Positions 50,857 through 59,988 of a DNA stretch of 64,000 nucleotides are shown here, piece by piece; the first letter of the stretch is position 1; every line of letters starts with the position of its first letter. The position numbers were made by a program, and so were the translations under genes. A model generated the notes under the pieces. It was not told where the DNA came from. It ran no database searches and saw only the letters and a program-made list of their open reading frames with translations. Origin of the DNA: Actinomyces slackii (GTDB lineage Bacteria > Actinomycetota > Actinomycetes > Actinomycetales > Actinomycetaceae); contig NZ_LR134363.1 in NCBI RefSeq assembly GCF_900637295.1, positions 2,046,001 through 2,110,000 of the forward strand, in the 5' to 3' direction.

Positions 50857-52280
50857 GCGCGAGCGGCTCACGCCCCACGGCGCGTCGCATCGTGGGCATT
50901 GAGACCGAGTACGGCATCACCTGCGCCTCCTCAACCGGGGACGCACCGCCACTGGACGCCGAGCAGGCCGCCCGCGAGCTCTTCGAGCCCCTGCTCCAGC
51001 GCCATCGCTCCTCCAACATCTTCACCCGTGGCGGGGGGCGGCTCTACCTGGATGTGGGAGCGCATCCCGAGTACGCCACCGCCGAATGCGACCGCCTGGA
51101 GGATCTCATCGCCCAGGATCGGGCCGGAGACCTCATGATGACCGACCTGGCGGAGCGGGCCAATGCTCGCCTGGCCGAGGCCGGCGTGCCCGGGCGCATC
51201 CACCTGCTCAAGAACAACCTGGACGCCCAGGGCAACGGCTTCGGCAGCCACGAGAACTACCTGATCAGGCGCTCTGCCGGATTCTTCCAGGACGCCCAGG
51301 CCCTGGTGCCCCATCTGGTCACCCGCCAGATCCTGACCGGCGCGGGGCATATCACCGCCGATCCGCGGGGACGAGTGCGCTACTGCTTCTCTCAGCGGGC
51401 CGGCCAGATGCAGGACCCGGTCTCAGCGGCCACCACGCGCGCCAGGCCCCTGATCAACACCCGCGACGAGCCTCATGCCGATGCCGAGCACTACCGCAGG
51501 CTGCATGTCATCGCCGGGGACTCCACCATGGCCCAGGGCTCGACGCTGCTGAGAGCCGGGGCCATGGACCTGCTGCTGGACTACCTCGAGTCCGGCGGGA
51601 GCCTGGATGACCTGGCCCTGGCCGAGCCCATGCGCGCCATCCGCGACACCTGCCTGGACCTGAGCGGCACCGTCACCCTGGAGCGCGCCGATGGGGGGAC
51701 CATCACCCCCGTGGATCTGCAGGCCGAGCACCTCGAGCGCGTCAGCGAGCATGCCCGACGAGAGCTGGACCTCAGTGACTCTCAGCACTCCGTGCTCGAC
51801 CTGTGGGATCGGGGCCTGGAGGCCGTGCGCGCGGCCAACCCGGCGCTGGTGGCCACGGAGCTGGACTGGGCTGTCAAGCACCAGCTCCTGGCCCGGTACG
51901 CCGCCCGCAGCGGCGTGACTCTCGACGATCCGCGCATGGCCCGCCTGGCACTGGCCTATCACGACATCGGCGCGAATGACGGCCTGCGGCCCCGCCTGGA
52001 GCAGGCCGGCCTGCTGCGCCGCTGGGTCGATGAGGAGGCCTGCCGCCAGGCCGTCTCGCAGCCCCCGGCCACCACTCGCGCCCATCTGCGGGGCACGGCG
52101 GTGGGCAGGGCCGAGGATCTGCGCCGCGACCTGAGCGTGGACTGGGTCAGTCTTAGGCTTGACGACGGTACCTCCTCTACCATCAGTCTCAAGGATCCCT
52201 TCACCACCAGGGACGAGCGCGTCGACGCTCTGCTGGAGGCGATGGAGTCCGGCCCCCGCGGGCTCCCCACCGGGGTCTGA
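50853..52280 (+). CDS. pafA: Pup-protein ligase
   Basis: A 475-residue ATP-dependent ligase joining the C-terminal Glu of Pup to a substrate lysine. RRIVGIETEYGITCAS holds the catalytic Glu pair at 17 and 19. The rest shows RLYLDVGAHPEYATAECDRL, LLKNNLDAQGNGFGSHENYL and INTRDEPHADAEHYRRLH. The Dop-loop is absent, which separates it from dop. It is the direct downstream gene of pup with a 4-base overlap. Confidence 0.96.
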   Translation: MSASGSRPTARRIVGIETEYGITCASSTGDAPPLDAEQAARELFEPLLQRHRSSNIFTRGGGRLYLDVGAHPEYATAECDRLEDLIAQDRAGDLMMTDLAERANARLAEAGVPGRIHLLKNNLDAQGNGFGSHENYLIRRSAGFFQDAQALVPHLVTRQILTGAGHITADPRGRVRYCFSQRAGQMQDPVSAATTRARPLINTRDEPHADAEHYRRLHVIAGDSTMAQGSTLLRAGAMDLLLDYLESGGSLDDLALAEPMRAIRDTCLDLSGTVTLERADGGTITPVDLQAEHLERVSEHARRELDLSDSQHSVLDLWDRGLEAVRAANPALVATELDWAVKHQLLARYAARSGVTLDDPRMARLALAYHDIGANDGLRPRLEQAGLLRRWVDEEACRQAVSQPPATTRAHLRGTAVGRAEDLRRDLSVDWVSLRLDDGTSSTISLKDPFTTRDERVDALLEAMESGPRGLPTGV

Positions 52281-52307
52281 CCCGCCCATGACGAGGAGAC
52301 TCACCCG

Positions 52308-54518
52308 ATGAGCACACCGAGCACCCCCTCTGGGGACGGCGCGCCGCTGACACGCCGTCAGCGGCGCGAGCGCGAGCGCGCTCACGAGGAGTTCCTCAGG
52401 CAGACCGGCCAGGTCCCCGTCCAGGCCGCGCCGGAGGCCGGAGCCGCGGGGCCCGGAGCTGCCTCGGCCTCCCAGGCCGGTGGGGCAGCATCGGCCGGTG
52501 CTCGGCAGACCCGCCAGGGCGGGCCCGGTGCGGCGGAGTGGGCCATGCCCACACCCAGTGGGGGATTGCGCGCCGTTGGCCCGACCCAGGGCGCGGGCCC
52601 GGCCACGAGGGGGACGGGCCCCGCACCCGCCCAGACCGCCACTGGGCGGCCGAAGCCCGGCGGCGCCATGCCGCAGACCTCGGCCAGCCCGGCGGGCACG
52701 CGCGCTGGGGCCGGTCGTCGGGTCTCACGCATGCCCGGCATCCCCGACTCCACGCCCCAGGCCCGCTCGGCGCAGGACCCATCGGTGGAGCGTCCCGCGG
52801 GTCCAGCCCGGCCTGCCTGGCGGCCCGCCGCGGGTCCGGCGGTGGATCCGACGGCGAGCCCGACACTCGATCCGGCCGCTGCGGCCGGCTCCGCTCGACC
52901 CGGACCAGCCCAGACCAGCATCCCCACGCCTGCCGGCGGCATGCGTCGCATGCCCCCAACCCCGGCGGGACCAGCGCCGGCGTGGCCTGCCGCCAGGCCC
53001 TCCATGCCGGTACCCGGAGCGCTGGCCCCGGGCGAGGCGGCGGAGCAGCCCACCGTCAGCGTGCCCGCGGTGGGCCAGGAGCCCACCGCGCACCAGGCCT
53101 CGCCCAGGGGCGTGCCGCAGGGACTGGCGGGCACGGTCCCCGCTGAGCCGGCGTCGCCAGCCCGCGAGATGACCGAGATACCAGATGCCTCCGATGAGGC
53201 GCCCGGCGCCGTCGAGCCGTCGAGCTTCGGTGCCGCGCTGCGAGCGAGTCTTCCCTCCGCCTCGGCACCGTCGCTCAGTGCGCCCGAGGGCCGGGTATCA
53301 GACCGGCCCGGCGGCAAGGGCTCGGGGCAGCGCCAGCGCACCCGGCGCAGCGCCGAGGAGCGGGCCGCCCAGGTTGAGCAGGATGCTCGCCAGGACTCCG
53401 CCACGGCGGGCGAGCCCGTGGCCGTCACCGGCACGCAGCGCGCCGTGGGCGCCGCCCTGGGACGCCGGCCCAAGGGGCTGCTGGCCGTGGCACTGGCAGG
53501 CGTCGTCGTCCTGGTGATCGTGCTGGTCCCACTGGCGGTCAACAACCTGGGACTGCGCGGCGAGGGGGCGCAGGCCAGCGCCCAGGCCGAGTCCACGGTG
53601 CTGCCCGGGGACGGTGAGCTGAGCTCCATCATGGAGGTGGCAGGCGATCCGGGCGGCGTTCCCGTGGTCTCCCTCAAGGGCAGGCTCACGGCTACCAGCG
53701 AGGTGCGCACCGATCTGCTCACCGAGGGCAGCGGGCGCACGGTGGCCGAGGGCGACCCCGTCCTGCTGTCGGTCTCCACCTTCTCGGGGATCGATGGCCG
53801 CAACACCACTGGCACGGATTCCGGCGTCTCCCTGAAGGTGGCCACCCTCAACCCGGAGCTGGGCCAGGAGATCGACGCCGCTGTCAAGGATCAGAAGGAG
53901 GGCTCGCGCATCGTGCTGCGCTCCGCGCACGAGGAGAGCTCCACCGCGACCACCGAGATCACCGTCATCGACATCCTGCCCACCACCGCGGTGGGGGAGG
54001 AGCGCCCCGCGACCGAGGGCATGCCCCAGGTCAGCTTCGCCAAGGACGGCACGGCCTCCCTGAGCGTCAAGGACCTGCCGGTTCCCGAGCGCGCCACCAT
54101 CGCCACACTTATCCAGGGCGAGGGCCGCCAGATCGGCCAGAAGGATGTCATCATCGCCCGCCACTCCATTGTCCGCTGGTCCGATGGCAAGGCGATGGGC
54201 ACGTCCAGTTATGGCACTGCGGTGCTGCCCCGTCCCATCGACATGACCAACACGCTGGCGGGCATCTCCCAGTTGCTTGTCGATGTGCCGGTCGGATCGC
54301 GCGTCGTCCTGGCCCTGCCCGCCGAACAGGCGCGGGGCGAGGACGCCGAGGCCGTGGTCATCGATATCCTGGGCATCATCGAGCGCGGCCAGGTGTCCTC
54401 CGAAGCGCCTGCCGAGCCGAGCCCTGCAGCCGATGCCTCCGCCGGCGCGCCTGCTCCCGCGACCCCAACACCAGCCGGCGCCACCGGCGCCGCAACCCCC
54501 GCCCGCAAGGAGTCCTGA
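52308..54518 (+). CDS. membrane-anchored FKBP-type peptidyl-prolyl isomerase with two FKBP-like domains
   Basis: A 736-residue protein with a very long, Ala/Pro/Gly-rich cytoplasmic N-terminus (to about residue 385), one membrane segment ([21 protein letters not shown], about 390-410) and two FKBP-like domains outside (about 450-560 and 600-705). The second keeps more of the fold core ([37 protein letters not shown]); the first is degenerate. FKBP genes follow pafA in many actinobacteria. The N-terminus is rich in imperfect Pro repeats and poorly conserved. Folding of exported proteins is the likely role. Confidence 0.75.
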   Translation: MSTPSTPSGDGAPLTRRQRRERERAHEEFLRQTGQVPVQAAPEAGAAGPGAASASQAGGAASAGARQTRQGGPGAAEWAMPTPSGGLRAVGPTQGAGPATRGTGPAPAQTATGRPKPGGAMPQTSASPAGTRAGAGRRVSRMPGIPDSTPQARSAQDPSVERPAGPARPAWRPAAGPAVDPTASPTLDPAAAAGSARPGPAQTSIPTPAGGMRRMPPTPAGPAPAWPAARPSMPVPGALAPGEAAEQPTVSVPAVGQEPTAHQASPRGVPQGLAGTVPAEPASPAREMTEIPDASDEAPGAVEPSSFGAALRASLPSASAPSLSAPEGRVSDRPGGKGSGQRQRTRRSAEERAAQVEQDARQDSATAGEPVAVTGTQRAVGAALGRRPKGLLAVALAGVVVLVIVLVPLAVNNLGLRGEGAQASAQAESTVLPGDGELSSIMEVAGDPGGVPVVSLKGRLTATSEVRTDLLTEGSGRTVAEGDPVLLSVSTFSGIDGRNTTGTDSGVSLKVATLNPELGQEIDAAVKDQKEGSRIVLRSAHEESSTATTEITVIDILPTTAVGEERPATEGMPQVSFAKDGTASLSVKDLPVPERATIATLIQGEGRQIGQKDVIIARHSIVRWSDGKAMGTSSYGTAVLPRPIDMTNTLAGISQLLVDVPVGSRVVLALPAEQARGEDAEAVVIDILGIIERGQVSSEAPAEPSPAADASAGAPAPATPTPAGATGAATPARKES

Positions 54519-54565
54519 GCCGGCAGGCTCTCAAGCCCCGTCAGACTCATCGAGAAGGAATGAGC

Positions 54566-55336
54566 ATGAGCGTTGCCATCCGCGTCATCCCCTGCCTGGA
54601 CGTCAAGGACGGGCGAGTGGTCAAGGGGGTCAACTTCCAGGGCCTGCGCGATGCCGGTGACCCGGTGGAGTTGGCATCGCGCTACGACGGCCAGGGGGCG
54701 GACGAGATCACCTTCCTGGATGTCTCGGCCTCGGCCGAGGGGCGCTCGACCATGATCGAGGTGGTGGCCCGCACGGCCGAGCAGGTGTTCGTGCCCCTGA
54801 CCGTGGGCGGTGGGGTGCGCAGCGCTGAGGATGTCGACGCCCTCCTGCGCGCCGGTGCGGACAAGGTCGGCATCAACACCGCCGCCATCACCCGCCCCGA
54901 GCTGATCAGCGAGGTCGCCGAGCGCTTCGGCAACCAGGTGCTGGTGCTGTCGGTCGATGCGCGGCGCTGCCCCCAGGGCGTGAGCACGGACTCCGGCTAC
55001 GAGGTCACCACCCACGGCGGGCGCCGCTCAACCGGCATCGATGCCGTGGCCTGGTCGGTGCGCGCCGCTGAGCTCGGCGTGGGGGAGATCCTCCTGAACT
55101 CCATGGATGCCGACGGTGTCACCAAGGGCTTCGACACCGAGATGATCGACGACGTGCGCGCGGCCGTGAGCGTGCCCCTCATCGCCTCGGGGGGCGCGGG
55201 CCGTCCGGAGGACTTCGCCATCGCCGCCGATCATGGGGCCGACGCCGTGCTGGCCGCCTCCGTCTTCCACTACGGGACCATGACCGTGGGCCAGGCCAAG
55301 GAGGCCCTGCGCCAGGCCGGGCACCCGGTGCGGTAG
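54566..55336 (+). CDS. hisF: imidazole glycerol phosphate synthase cyclase subunit
   Basis: A 256-residue TIM-barrel enzyme of histidine synthesis that combines PRFAR with ammonia from HisH. It begins [19 protein letters not shown] with catalytic Asp and has [25 protein letters not shown] with the second Asp, and IASGGAG. The start at 54566 (MSVAIRVIP) has AAGGA six bases upstream; an ATG at 54560 is two codons earlier. hisH is not in the window. It starts a his-trp-lgt-gltB order seen in many actinobacteria. Confidence 0.95.
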   Translation: MSVAIRVIPCLDVKDGRVVKGVNFQGLRDAGDPVELASRYDGQGADEITFLDVSASAEGRSTMIEVVARTAEQVFVPLTVGGGVRSAEDVDALLRAGADKVGINTAAITRPELISEVAERFGNQVLVLSVDARRCPQGVSTDSGYEVTTHGGRRSTGIDAVAWSVRAAELGVGEILLNSMDADGVTKGFDTEMIDDVRAAVSVPLIASGGAGRPEDFAIAADHGADAVLAASVFHYGTMTVGQAKEALRQAGHPVR

Positions 55337-55472
55337 AGGCTCGCCGCAGGTTTGCGCCCGAATCGCGATCTCGGTACGGTTCACGGCATCAGCATGTGTC
55401 GAGGCGCTCCTGCTGATGCGGCTGCAAGCCTTGCCCGGAGCGCTTCCCCCATCACCCATTGAGGAGTGCGGC

Positions 55473-55865
55473 ATGAGTGAGTTCCCCGGCCAGCCCAACC
55501 CCTACGACCCCAACAACCAGCAGCAGCCCTACCCCGGTGGAGGCCCCCAGCCCTACCCGGGCCAGCCCGGCCCCGGCGGTTTCGGCGCCCCCTACGGCGG
55601 TTTCGGCGCCCCCAACCCCACGGAGAAGAACGCCTTCAACGCCTGGGCGCTGGGCCTGGCGATCTTCGGATTCTGCTGCCTTCCCACGGCGATCGCCGGT
55701 GCCGTCATGGGGTACATGGGCAAGCAGGCCGCCGAGCAGGGCCGTGCGACGAACGGCGGCGTGGCGCAGGCCGCCTTCATCATCGGAATCATCTTCACGG
55801 TGCTCAGCGTGATCGGCACCATCTACCAGATCTCCACTGGAGCGTTCACGAACCTTGGCAGTTGA
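55473..55865 (+). CDS. small membrane protein with Pro/Gly-rich N-terminus, DUF4190/CD225-like
   Basis: A 130-residue protein. The first 55 residues are Pro/Gly/Gln/Tyr-rich (YPGGGPQPYPGQPGPGGFGAPYGG). Two hydrophobic segments follow (WALGLAIFGFCCLPTAIAGAVMGYMG and AAFIIGIIFTVLSVIGTIYQI) separated by a basic loop KQAAEQGRATNGG. The layout is that of DUF4190 and dispanin-like proteins of unknown role. GAGGAG lies before the ATG at 55473. It is the first of four small membrane genes placed between hisF and hisI. Confidence 0.7.
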   Translation: MSEFPGQPNPYDPNNQQQPYPGGGPQPYPGQPGPGGFGAPYGGFGAPNPTEKNAFNAWALGLAIFGFCCLPTAIAGAVMGYMGKQAAEQGRATNGGVAQAAFIIGIIFTVLSVIGTIYQISTGAFTNLGS

Positions 55866-56322
55866 GCCGGCGATGCGGCGGCGGGCCCTGGATCTCGATA
55901 CCTGGGGCCCCCAGACGTGGCGCGGCCGCGCGCTTCTGGCGGCGACCCTCCTTCCCGGAGCGGTGATCATCGGCAGCACACTCGCGGGCACGCCGATCAC
56001 CGGGGAGTTGGACTTATGCGTGATGCATCAGACCACGGGGCTGTGGTGCCCATTCTGCGGAGGCACTCGTGCCACCACCGCGCTCATCCGCGGTGATCTC
56101 AGCACGGCATCGGCCTACAACCCCTTCGCCCTGGCAACTGAGGTTGTGGCCGTCGTGGTCATGCTGCGCTGGATGCTGCGGCGCCTGCGTCATCGAAGCG
56201 CCGCATTCCTTTCCACATCCGAGATCACCGGGTATCTCGTTGCCGCCGGACTGTTCTTCGTGATCAGGAACCTGCCCGGAATGTGGCTGCATATGGGCCC
56301 GCTGCTGGGACCGCCCGGCTGA
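55855..56322 (+). CDS. DUF2752 membrane protein, copy 1
   Basis: A 155-residue membrane protein with the DUF2752 signature LWCPFCGGTRATTALIRGD, then ASAYNPFALATE, and three hydrophobic segments. A TTG at 55855 overlaps the upstream gene; an ATG at 55873 is an alternative start. Function is unknown; the CPxCGxTR loop could bind metal or react by redox. It shares its last residues (GPLLGPPG) and most of its core with the next gene, so the two are tandem duplicates. Confidence 0.75.
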   Translation: MAVEPAMRRRALDLDTWGPQTWRGRALLAATLLPGAVIIGSTLAGTPITGELDLCVMHQTTGLWCPFCGGTRATTALIRGDLSTASAYNPFALATEVVAVVVMLRWMLRRLRHRSAAFLSTSEITGYLVAAGLFFVIRNLPGMWLHMGPLLGPPG

Positions 56323-56408
56323 ACGCTCGCCACCGGGTGCGGGGCGTGGGCCGGTCGCGCACGATGGGCGGCCCACGCGAGTGGTCGCGGTACGTCGAGG
56401 TACAAGGG

Positions 56409-56906
56409 ATGACAGGCATGACACCCCCAGGGTCGAGTCTCATGGTCGAGTCACTATCCGCATCTGCCAACCGGGAGTCGCGGCACACGCGATCTCGTGC
56501 GTTGCCGTACAGGATCGCGGGGCTTGCCGCGATTCCCGGTGCGGTGCTCATCCTGGGCGGTGTTCTCCTGCCTCAGCGGTTCTCCGCTGTTCCCGACCTG
56601 TGCATCCTGCATCGCACAACGGGCCTGTGGTGCCCGCTGTGCGGGGGAACCCGGGCCACGGCCGCCCTGATCCGCGGAGATCTTGAGGCGGCCATGGCCT
56701 ACAACCCCTTCGCCGTGGCCACCGAGCTTGTCGCGGTGCTCCTCGTGCTGCGCTGGGTCGTCCGCAGGCGAGCCGGCCGCGACGGCGCCCTGATGTCGGG
56801 CGCAGAGATGACCGGTTACGCCCTTGCCGCAGTGCTGTTCCTCATCGTGAGGAACCTGCCGGGGATGTGGATCCATCTGGGCCCCCTGCTGGGGCCGCCC
56901 GGGTGA
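56409..56906 (+). CDS. DUF2752 membrane protein, copy 2
   Basis: A 165-residue paralogue of the preceding gene with LWCPLCGGTRATAALIRGD and AMAYNPFAVATE, hydrophobic segments on both sides, and the same end GPLLGPPG. The ATG at 56409 has GAGG eight bases upstream; ATGs at 56418 and 56442 are later options. It lies 86 bases after the first copy. Confidence 0.72.
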   Translation: MTGMTPPGSSLMVESLSASANRESRHTRSRALPYRIAGLAAIPGAVLILGGVLLPQRFSAVPDLCILHRTTGLWCPLCGGTRATAALIRGDLEAAMAYNPFAVATELVAVLLVLRWVVRRRAGRDGALMSGAEMTGYALAAVLFLIVRNLPGMWIHLGPLLGPPG

Positions 56907-57027
56907 GCCGCCCTCGGGCACGACGGCGCGCCTGCGCCCGGCTGCGTTCGTTGGGGTCCATCGGTCACCTCATCCAGTGCTCCCGGACCCATGTGCCCGG
57001 GAGCCGATCGGTGGGACACTCCTGTGC

Positions 57028-57519
57028 ATGACATCCTCCGACCGCGTCGACGACTCCGATCGCCCCTACGCCGCCTCGGCCGCTTACGGGGAGGGCCCCG
57101 CCCCGGCCCAGCAGGCCGACCCCTCGCCGTGGAGCGGCGCGCCCGGCGGTCAGCCCTCCGGCGGTCCCGCGCCCTACCCGGCCCAGTCCTACCCCGGGGG
57201 CTACGCCTATCCGCCTCCCGGGGCCTACCCTCCGGGATATCGGCGTCCCGATGAGATGAACTGGGCCGGGATCGTCTCCCTGATCCTCGCCCTGTGCGGC
57301 GTTCAGCCGGTCGGCCTGATCTTCGGGATCATCGCGATGATGGCCGTGCGCGACGGCAAGGCCGACAACAAGGGCATCGCCATGGCCGGCCTCATCATCT
57401 CAGCGGTGACGCTCGCGCTGGCCGTCATCGTATTCGTCGCCTACATCGCCTTCGTGGGCGCCGTGGTCTACAACATCTCGGAGACGGCGGACTACTCAAG
57501 CACGATGCTCTCGTTGTAA
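57028..57519 (+). CDS. DUF4190-type small membrane protein with Pro/Gly/Tyr-rich N-terminus
   Basis: A 163-residue protein. The first 75 residues are Pro/Gly/Tyr/Ala-rich (GGYAYPPPGAYPPGYRRP). Two hydrophobic segments follow (WAGIVSLILALCGVQPVGLIFGIIAMMAV and GLIISAVTLALAVIVFVAYIAFVGAVV), separated by RDGKADNKGIAMA, a DUF4190 pattern. GACACT lies seven bases before the ATG, which suggests a leaderless mRNA. It ends the four-gene block before hisI. Confidence 0.75.
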   Translation: MTSSDRVDDSDRPYAASAAYGEGPAPAQQADPSPWSGAPGGQPSGGPAPYPAQSYPGGYAYPPPGAYPPGYRRPDEMNWAGIVSLILALCGVQPVGLIFGIIAMMAVRDGKADNKGIAMAGLIISAVTLALAVIVFVAYIAFVGAVVYNISETADYSSTMLSL

Positions 57520-57582
57520 GCGGCGGTGCGAGTCCCACGGAGCCGGGCGGTGCCGCGCTGCGGCTGTGGGACAATTCGAGCC

Positions 57583-58008
57583 ATGACCTCCCCATCCGCG
57601 CCACCTGAGCCGCACCCGCACGCGCTGCCGGCGGAGATCGCCTCGCGCCTCAAGCGGGACGGGGCGGGCCTGGTCTGCGCCGTCGTCCAGCAGTACGACA
57701 CCCGGGAGGTGCTCATGGTCGGCTGGATGGACGACACCGCCCTGGCCCGAACCCTGCGCCAGGGGCGCGTCGTCTTCTGGTCCCGATCCCGAGGCGAGTA
57801 CTGGCGCAAGGGCGACACCTCCGGGCATGCCCAGTACGTCAAGTCCGTCAGCCTGGACTGCGACGGGGACGCCCTGCTCATCGAGGTCGACCAGGTGGGC
57901 GCCGCCTGCCACACCGGTCAGCGCACCTGCTTCCTCCAGGGAGGGGACCTGGGCGCGGTCGTCGGCAGCCGCCCACAGGCCTCGCCCGGGGCAGGGGCGC
58001 ACGAATGA
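57583..58008 (+). CDS. hisI: phosphoribosyl-AMP cyclohydrolase
   Basis: A 141-residue HisI that opens the purine ring of PR-AMP in histidine synthesis. The metal-site motif [29 protein letters not shown] is intact, and [16 protein letters not shown] and [18 protein letters not shown] are standard. GACAAT lies seven bases before the ATG at 57583, so the mRNA is probably leaderless. No HisE domain is fused. Confidence 0.95.
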   Translation: MTSPSAPPEPHPHALPAEIASRLKRDGAGLVCAVVQQYDTREVLMVGWMDDTALARTLRQGRVVFWSRSRGEYWRKGDTSGHAQYVKSVSLDCDGDALLIEVDQVGAACHTGQRTCFLQGGDLGAVVGSRPQASPGAGAHE

Positions 58009-58088
58009 CAGATTTGCCTGCCGGGGCGTTGAGGACCACGATTGTGCCTGATGACGCCACGGCGCATCTGTTGTGGCAGGCCTGTTAG
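58005..58088 (+). CDS. 27-residue ORF bridging hisI and the trpC-like gene
   Basis: The ATG overlaps the hisI stop (ATGA) and the TAG lies inside the AGGAGG site of the next gene. The product begins [17 protein letters not shown] and ends LLWQAC. It resembles no family I know. It might serve to couple translation through the two genes, or it may be chance. Confidence 0.35.
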   Translation: MTDLPAGALRTTIVPDDATAHLLWQAC

Positions 58089-58101
58089 GAGGAGGCGCAG
58101 G

Positions 58102-58944
58102 ATGGCCGCAGCCCAGGAGCCCGAGCGGTTCGCGCGGATCGCCGCCGACGCGCGGGCTGCTGCCGAGTCGCGGGCCCGGCGCGTTCCCATGCGGCGCCTC
58201 AAGGAGATGGCCCGCCGAGCACCGGGGGCCAGGGACGCGCGCACCGCGCTGTGCGCGCCCGATCGCGCCGTCAGCGTCATCGCCGAGGTCAAGCGCTCCG
58301 CCGCGACCTTCGCCGATCTCAGCGGCGCGGGCGCCCCGGGAATGCTCGCCCGCTTCTATGCCGCCGGCGGGGCGGCATGCGTCTCCGTGGTCACCGACCC
58401 TCATCGCTGCGACGGCTCCTTGGAGGACCTGGATGCCGTCCGCGAGGCTATCGACGTGCCGGTCCTCGCCCATGATCTCGTCGTCACCCCGTACCAGGTC
58501 CATGAGGCCCGCGCCCACGGCGCCGATCTGCTCATGCTCGACGCGCGCCTGGAGCCCCTCATCCTCGAGGGGCTCATCGAGCGCGTGCACTCCCTGGGCA
58601 TGAGCGCCGTCGTTCAGGTGCGCACCCGGCGCGAGGCCCTGACCGCCATCGAGACCGGCGGGCGCATGATCGCCGTCGACACTCGCGACCCGCAGACCCG
58701 CCAAGTGGATCGAAGTCGCTTCGACCAGGTCGCCGAGGTCCTGCCCGCAGGCATCACGCGGATTGTCGCCGGGGGAGTGCTCGGGCCCCACGACGTCATG
58801 GACCTGGCTCGCAGCGGCGCCGACGTCGTCCTGGCCGGCGAGGCGATCCTCCGCTCCACAGACCCCCAGCAGTTCGTCGCCGAGCTCGTCGCCGCCGGCG
58901 CGCATCCCTCCCTTCTCCACGTCGCCAATCGAGAGGCCCGCTGA
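58102..58944 (+). CDS. TrpC-like protein (indole-3-glycerol-phosphate synthase fold), active site degenerate
   Basis: A 280-residue TIM-barrel protein with clear TrpC architecture (VIAEVKRSAAT, VSVVTDPHRCDGSLEDL, TPYQVHEARAHGADLLML). The Glu and Lys of AEVK are kept. The other catalytic positions are changed: LRKDF-type Lys reads His (AHDL, about 124), the Glu of the VEVH segment is Gln (VVQV, 172), the Asn of INNRD is Thr (VDTRD, 194) and the Glu of SESG is Gly (VAGG, 224). The substrate may differ from CdRP or the protein may be inactive. AGGAGGAGG lies six bases before the ATG. No other trp gene is in the window. The next gene is lgt, one base after the stop. Confidence 0.75.
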   Translation: MAAAQEPERFARIAADARAAAESRARRVPMRRLKEMARRAPGARDARTALCAPDRAVSVIAEVKRSAATFADLSGAGAPGMLARFYAAGGAACVSVVTDPHRCDGSLEDLDAVREAIDVPVLAHDLVVTPYQVHEARAHGADLLMLDARLEPLILEGLIERVHSLGMSAVVQVRTRREALTAIETGGRMIAVDTRDPQTRQVDRSRFDQVAEVLPAGITRIVAGGVLGPHDVMDLARSGADVVLAGEAILRSTDPQQFVAELVAAGAHPSLLHVANREAR

Positions 58945-59922
58945 GTGCTCGTCACACTGCCGACCACACTGCCGACCGCGCTGCCGACCGCGCTGCCGCC
59001 CGCATCCCTGCCCAGCCCCTCGACGGGCGTGTGGTACCTGGGCCCCGTCCCGATCCGCGCTTACGCGCTGTGCATCCTCACCGGGGTGTTCGTCGCCGTG
59101 TGGTGGGCGGGTCGCCGCTATGAGCGCAGGGGCGGGAACAAGGAGATCATCCAGGACGTGGCGATCATCGCCGTGCCCGCAGGCATCGTGGGGGCGCGGA
59201 TCTACCACGTCCTGTCCTCGCCCGACGCCTACTTCGGACCCCAGGGGGATCCCGCCCTCATCCCTCAGATCTGGAACGGTGGCCTGGGCATCTGGGGCGG
59301 GATCGCCGCAGGCGTGGGGGCGGCCGCCTGGTACATCCGTCGCCGGGGCCTGAGATTCGCGCCCCTGGCCGACGCCGTCGCCCCCGCGCTCCTGGTGGCC
59401 CAGGCCATCGGGCGCCTGGGCAACTGGTTCAACCAGGAGCTCTTCGGCGGGCCGACCACTCTGCCCTGGGGCCTGGAGATCGACGCCCAGCACATCCCCG
59501 CCGGCTACGCTCCCGGCACCCTGTTCCATCCCACCTTCCTCTACGAGGCGCTGTGGAACCTCGCCGGAGCCGCCTTCCTGGTGTGGCTGGGGCGACGCCT
59601 CCTGGCCAACGGGGGAGTCACCGGGGGGCGCCTGCTGTGGGCCTACCTCATGGTCTACACAGCCGGCCGGGTCTGGATCGAGTACCTGCGCGTCGACGAG
59701 GCCCAGATCGTGGCGGGGCTGCGCCTGAACGTGTGGACCTCCGTCATCGTCTTCACCGCGGGCCTGATCGGTTTCATCATCTCCTCCCGTCGCGCCCTCA
59801 GTGACGCCGTGCACCGCGACTCCGATCACAGTGCCGCGCCTTCGCGAGAATCGCAAGGAGAGGATGCTGAAATAGCGCCGAAACCCAGTGCTGAGAGCCT
59901 CGCCCAGAACGAGACACGGTAG
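58945..59922 (+). CDS. lgt: prolipoprotein diacylglyceryl transferase
   Basis: A 325-residue membrane enzyme that transfers diacylglycerol to the lipobox Cys of prolipoproteins. The Lgt signature is AIGRLGNWFNQELFGGPTTLPWG with the essential Arg and Asn, followed by HPTFLYEALWNL and RVWIEYLRVDEA. Seven hydrophobic segments are visible. The GTG start comes directly after the trpC-like stop. The first 25 residues include a TLPTALPTALP repeat. The tail beyond 290 is hydrophilic. Confidence 0.95.
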   Translation: MLVTLPTTLPTALPTALPPASLPSPSTGVWYLGPVPIRAYALCILTGVFVAVWWAGRRYERRGGNKEIIQDVAIIAVPAGIVGARIYHVLSSPDAYFGPQGDPALIPQIWNGGLGIWGGIAAGVGAAAWYIRRRGLRFAPLADAVAPALLVAQAIGRLGNWFNQELFGGPTTLPWGLEIDAQHIPAGYAPGTLFHPTFLYEALWNLAGAAFLVWLGRRLLANGGVTGGRLLWAYLMVYTAGRVWIEYLRVDEAQIVAGLRLNVWTSVIVFTAGLIGFIISSRRALSDAVHRDSDHSAAPSRESQGEDAEIAPKPSAESLAQNETR

Positions 59923-59988
59923 TCCCGCACCTGGGCGACCGGCTCCGATGCGAGACCACCGCGACTTCCCACTTCGAGGACGGTCCGC

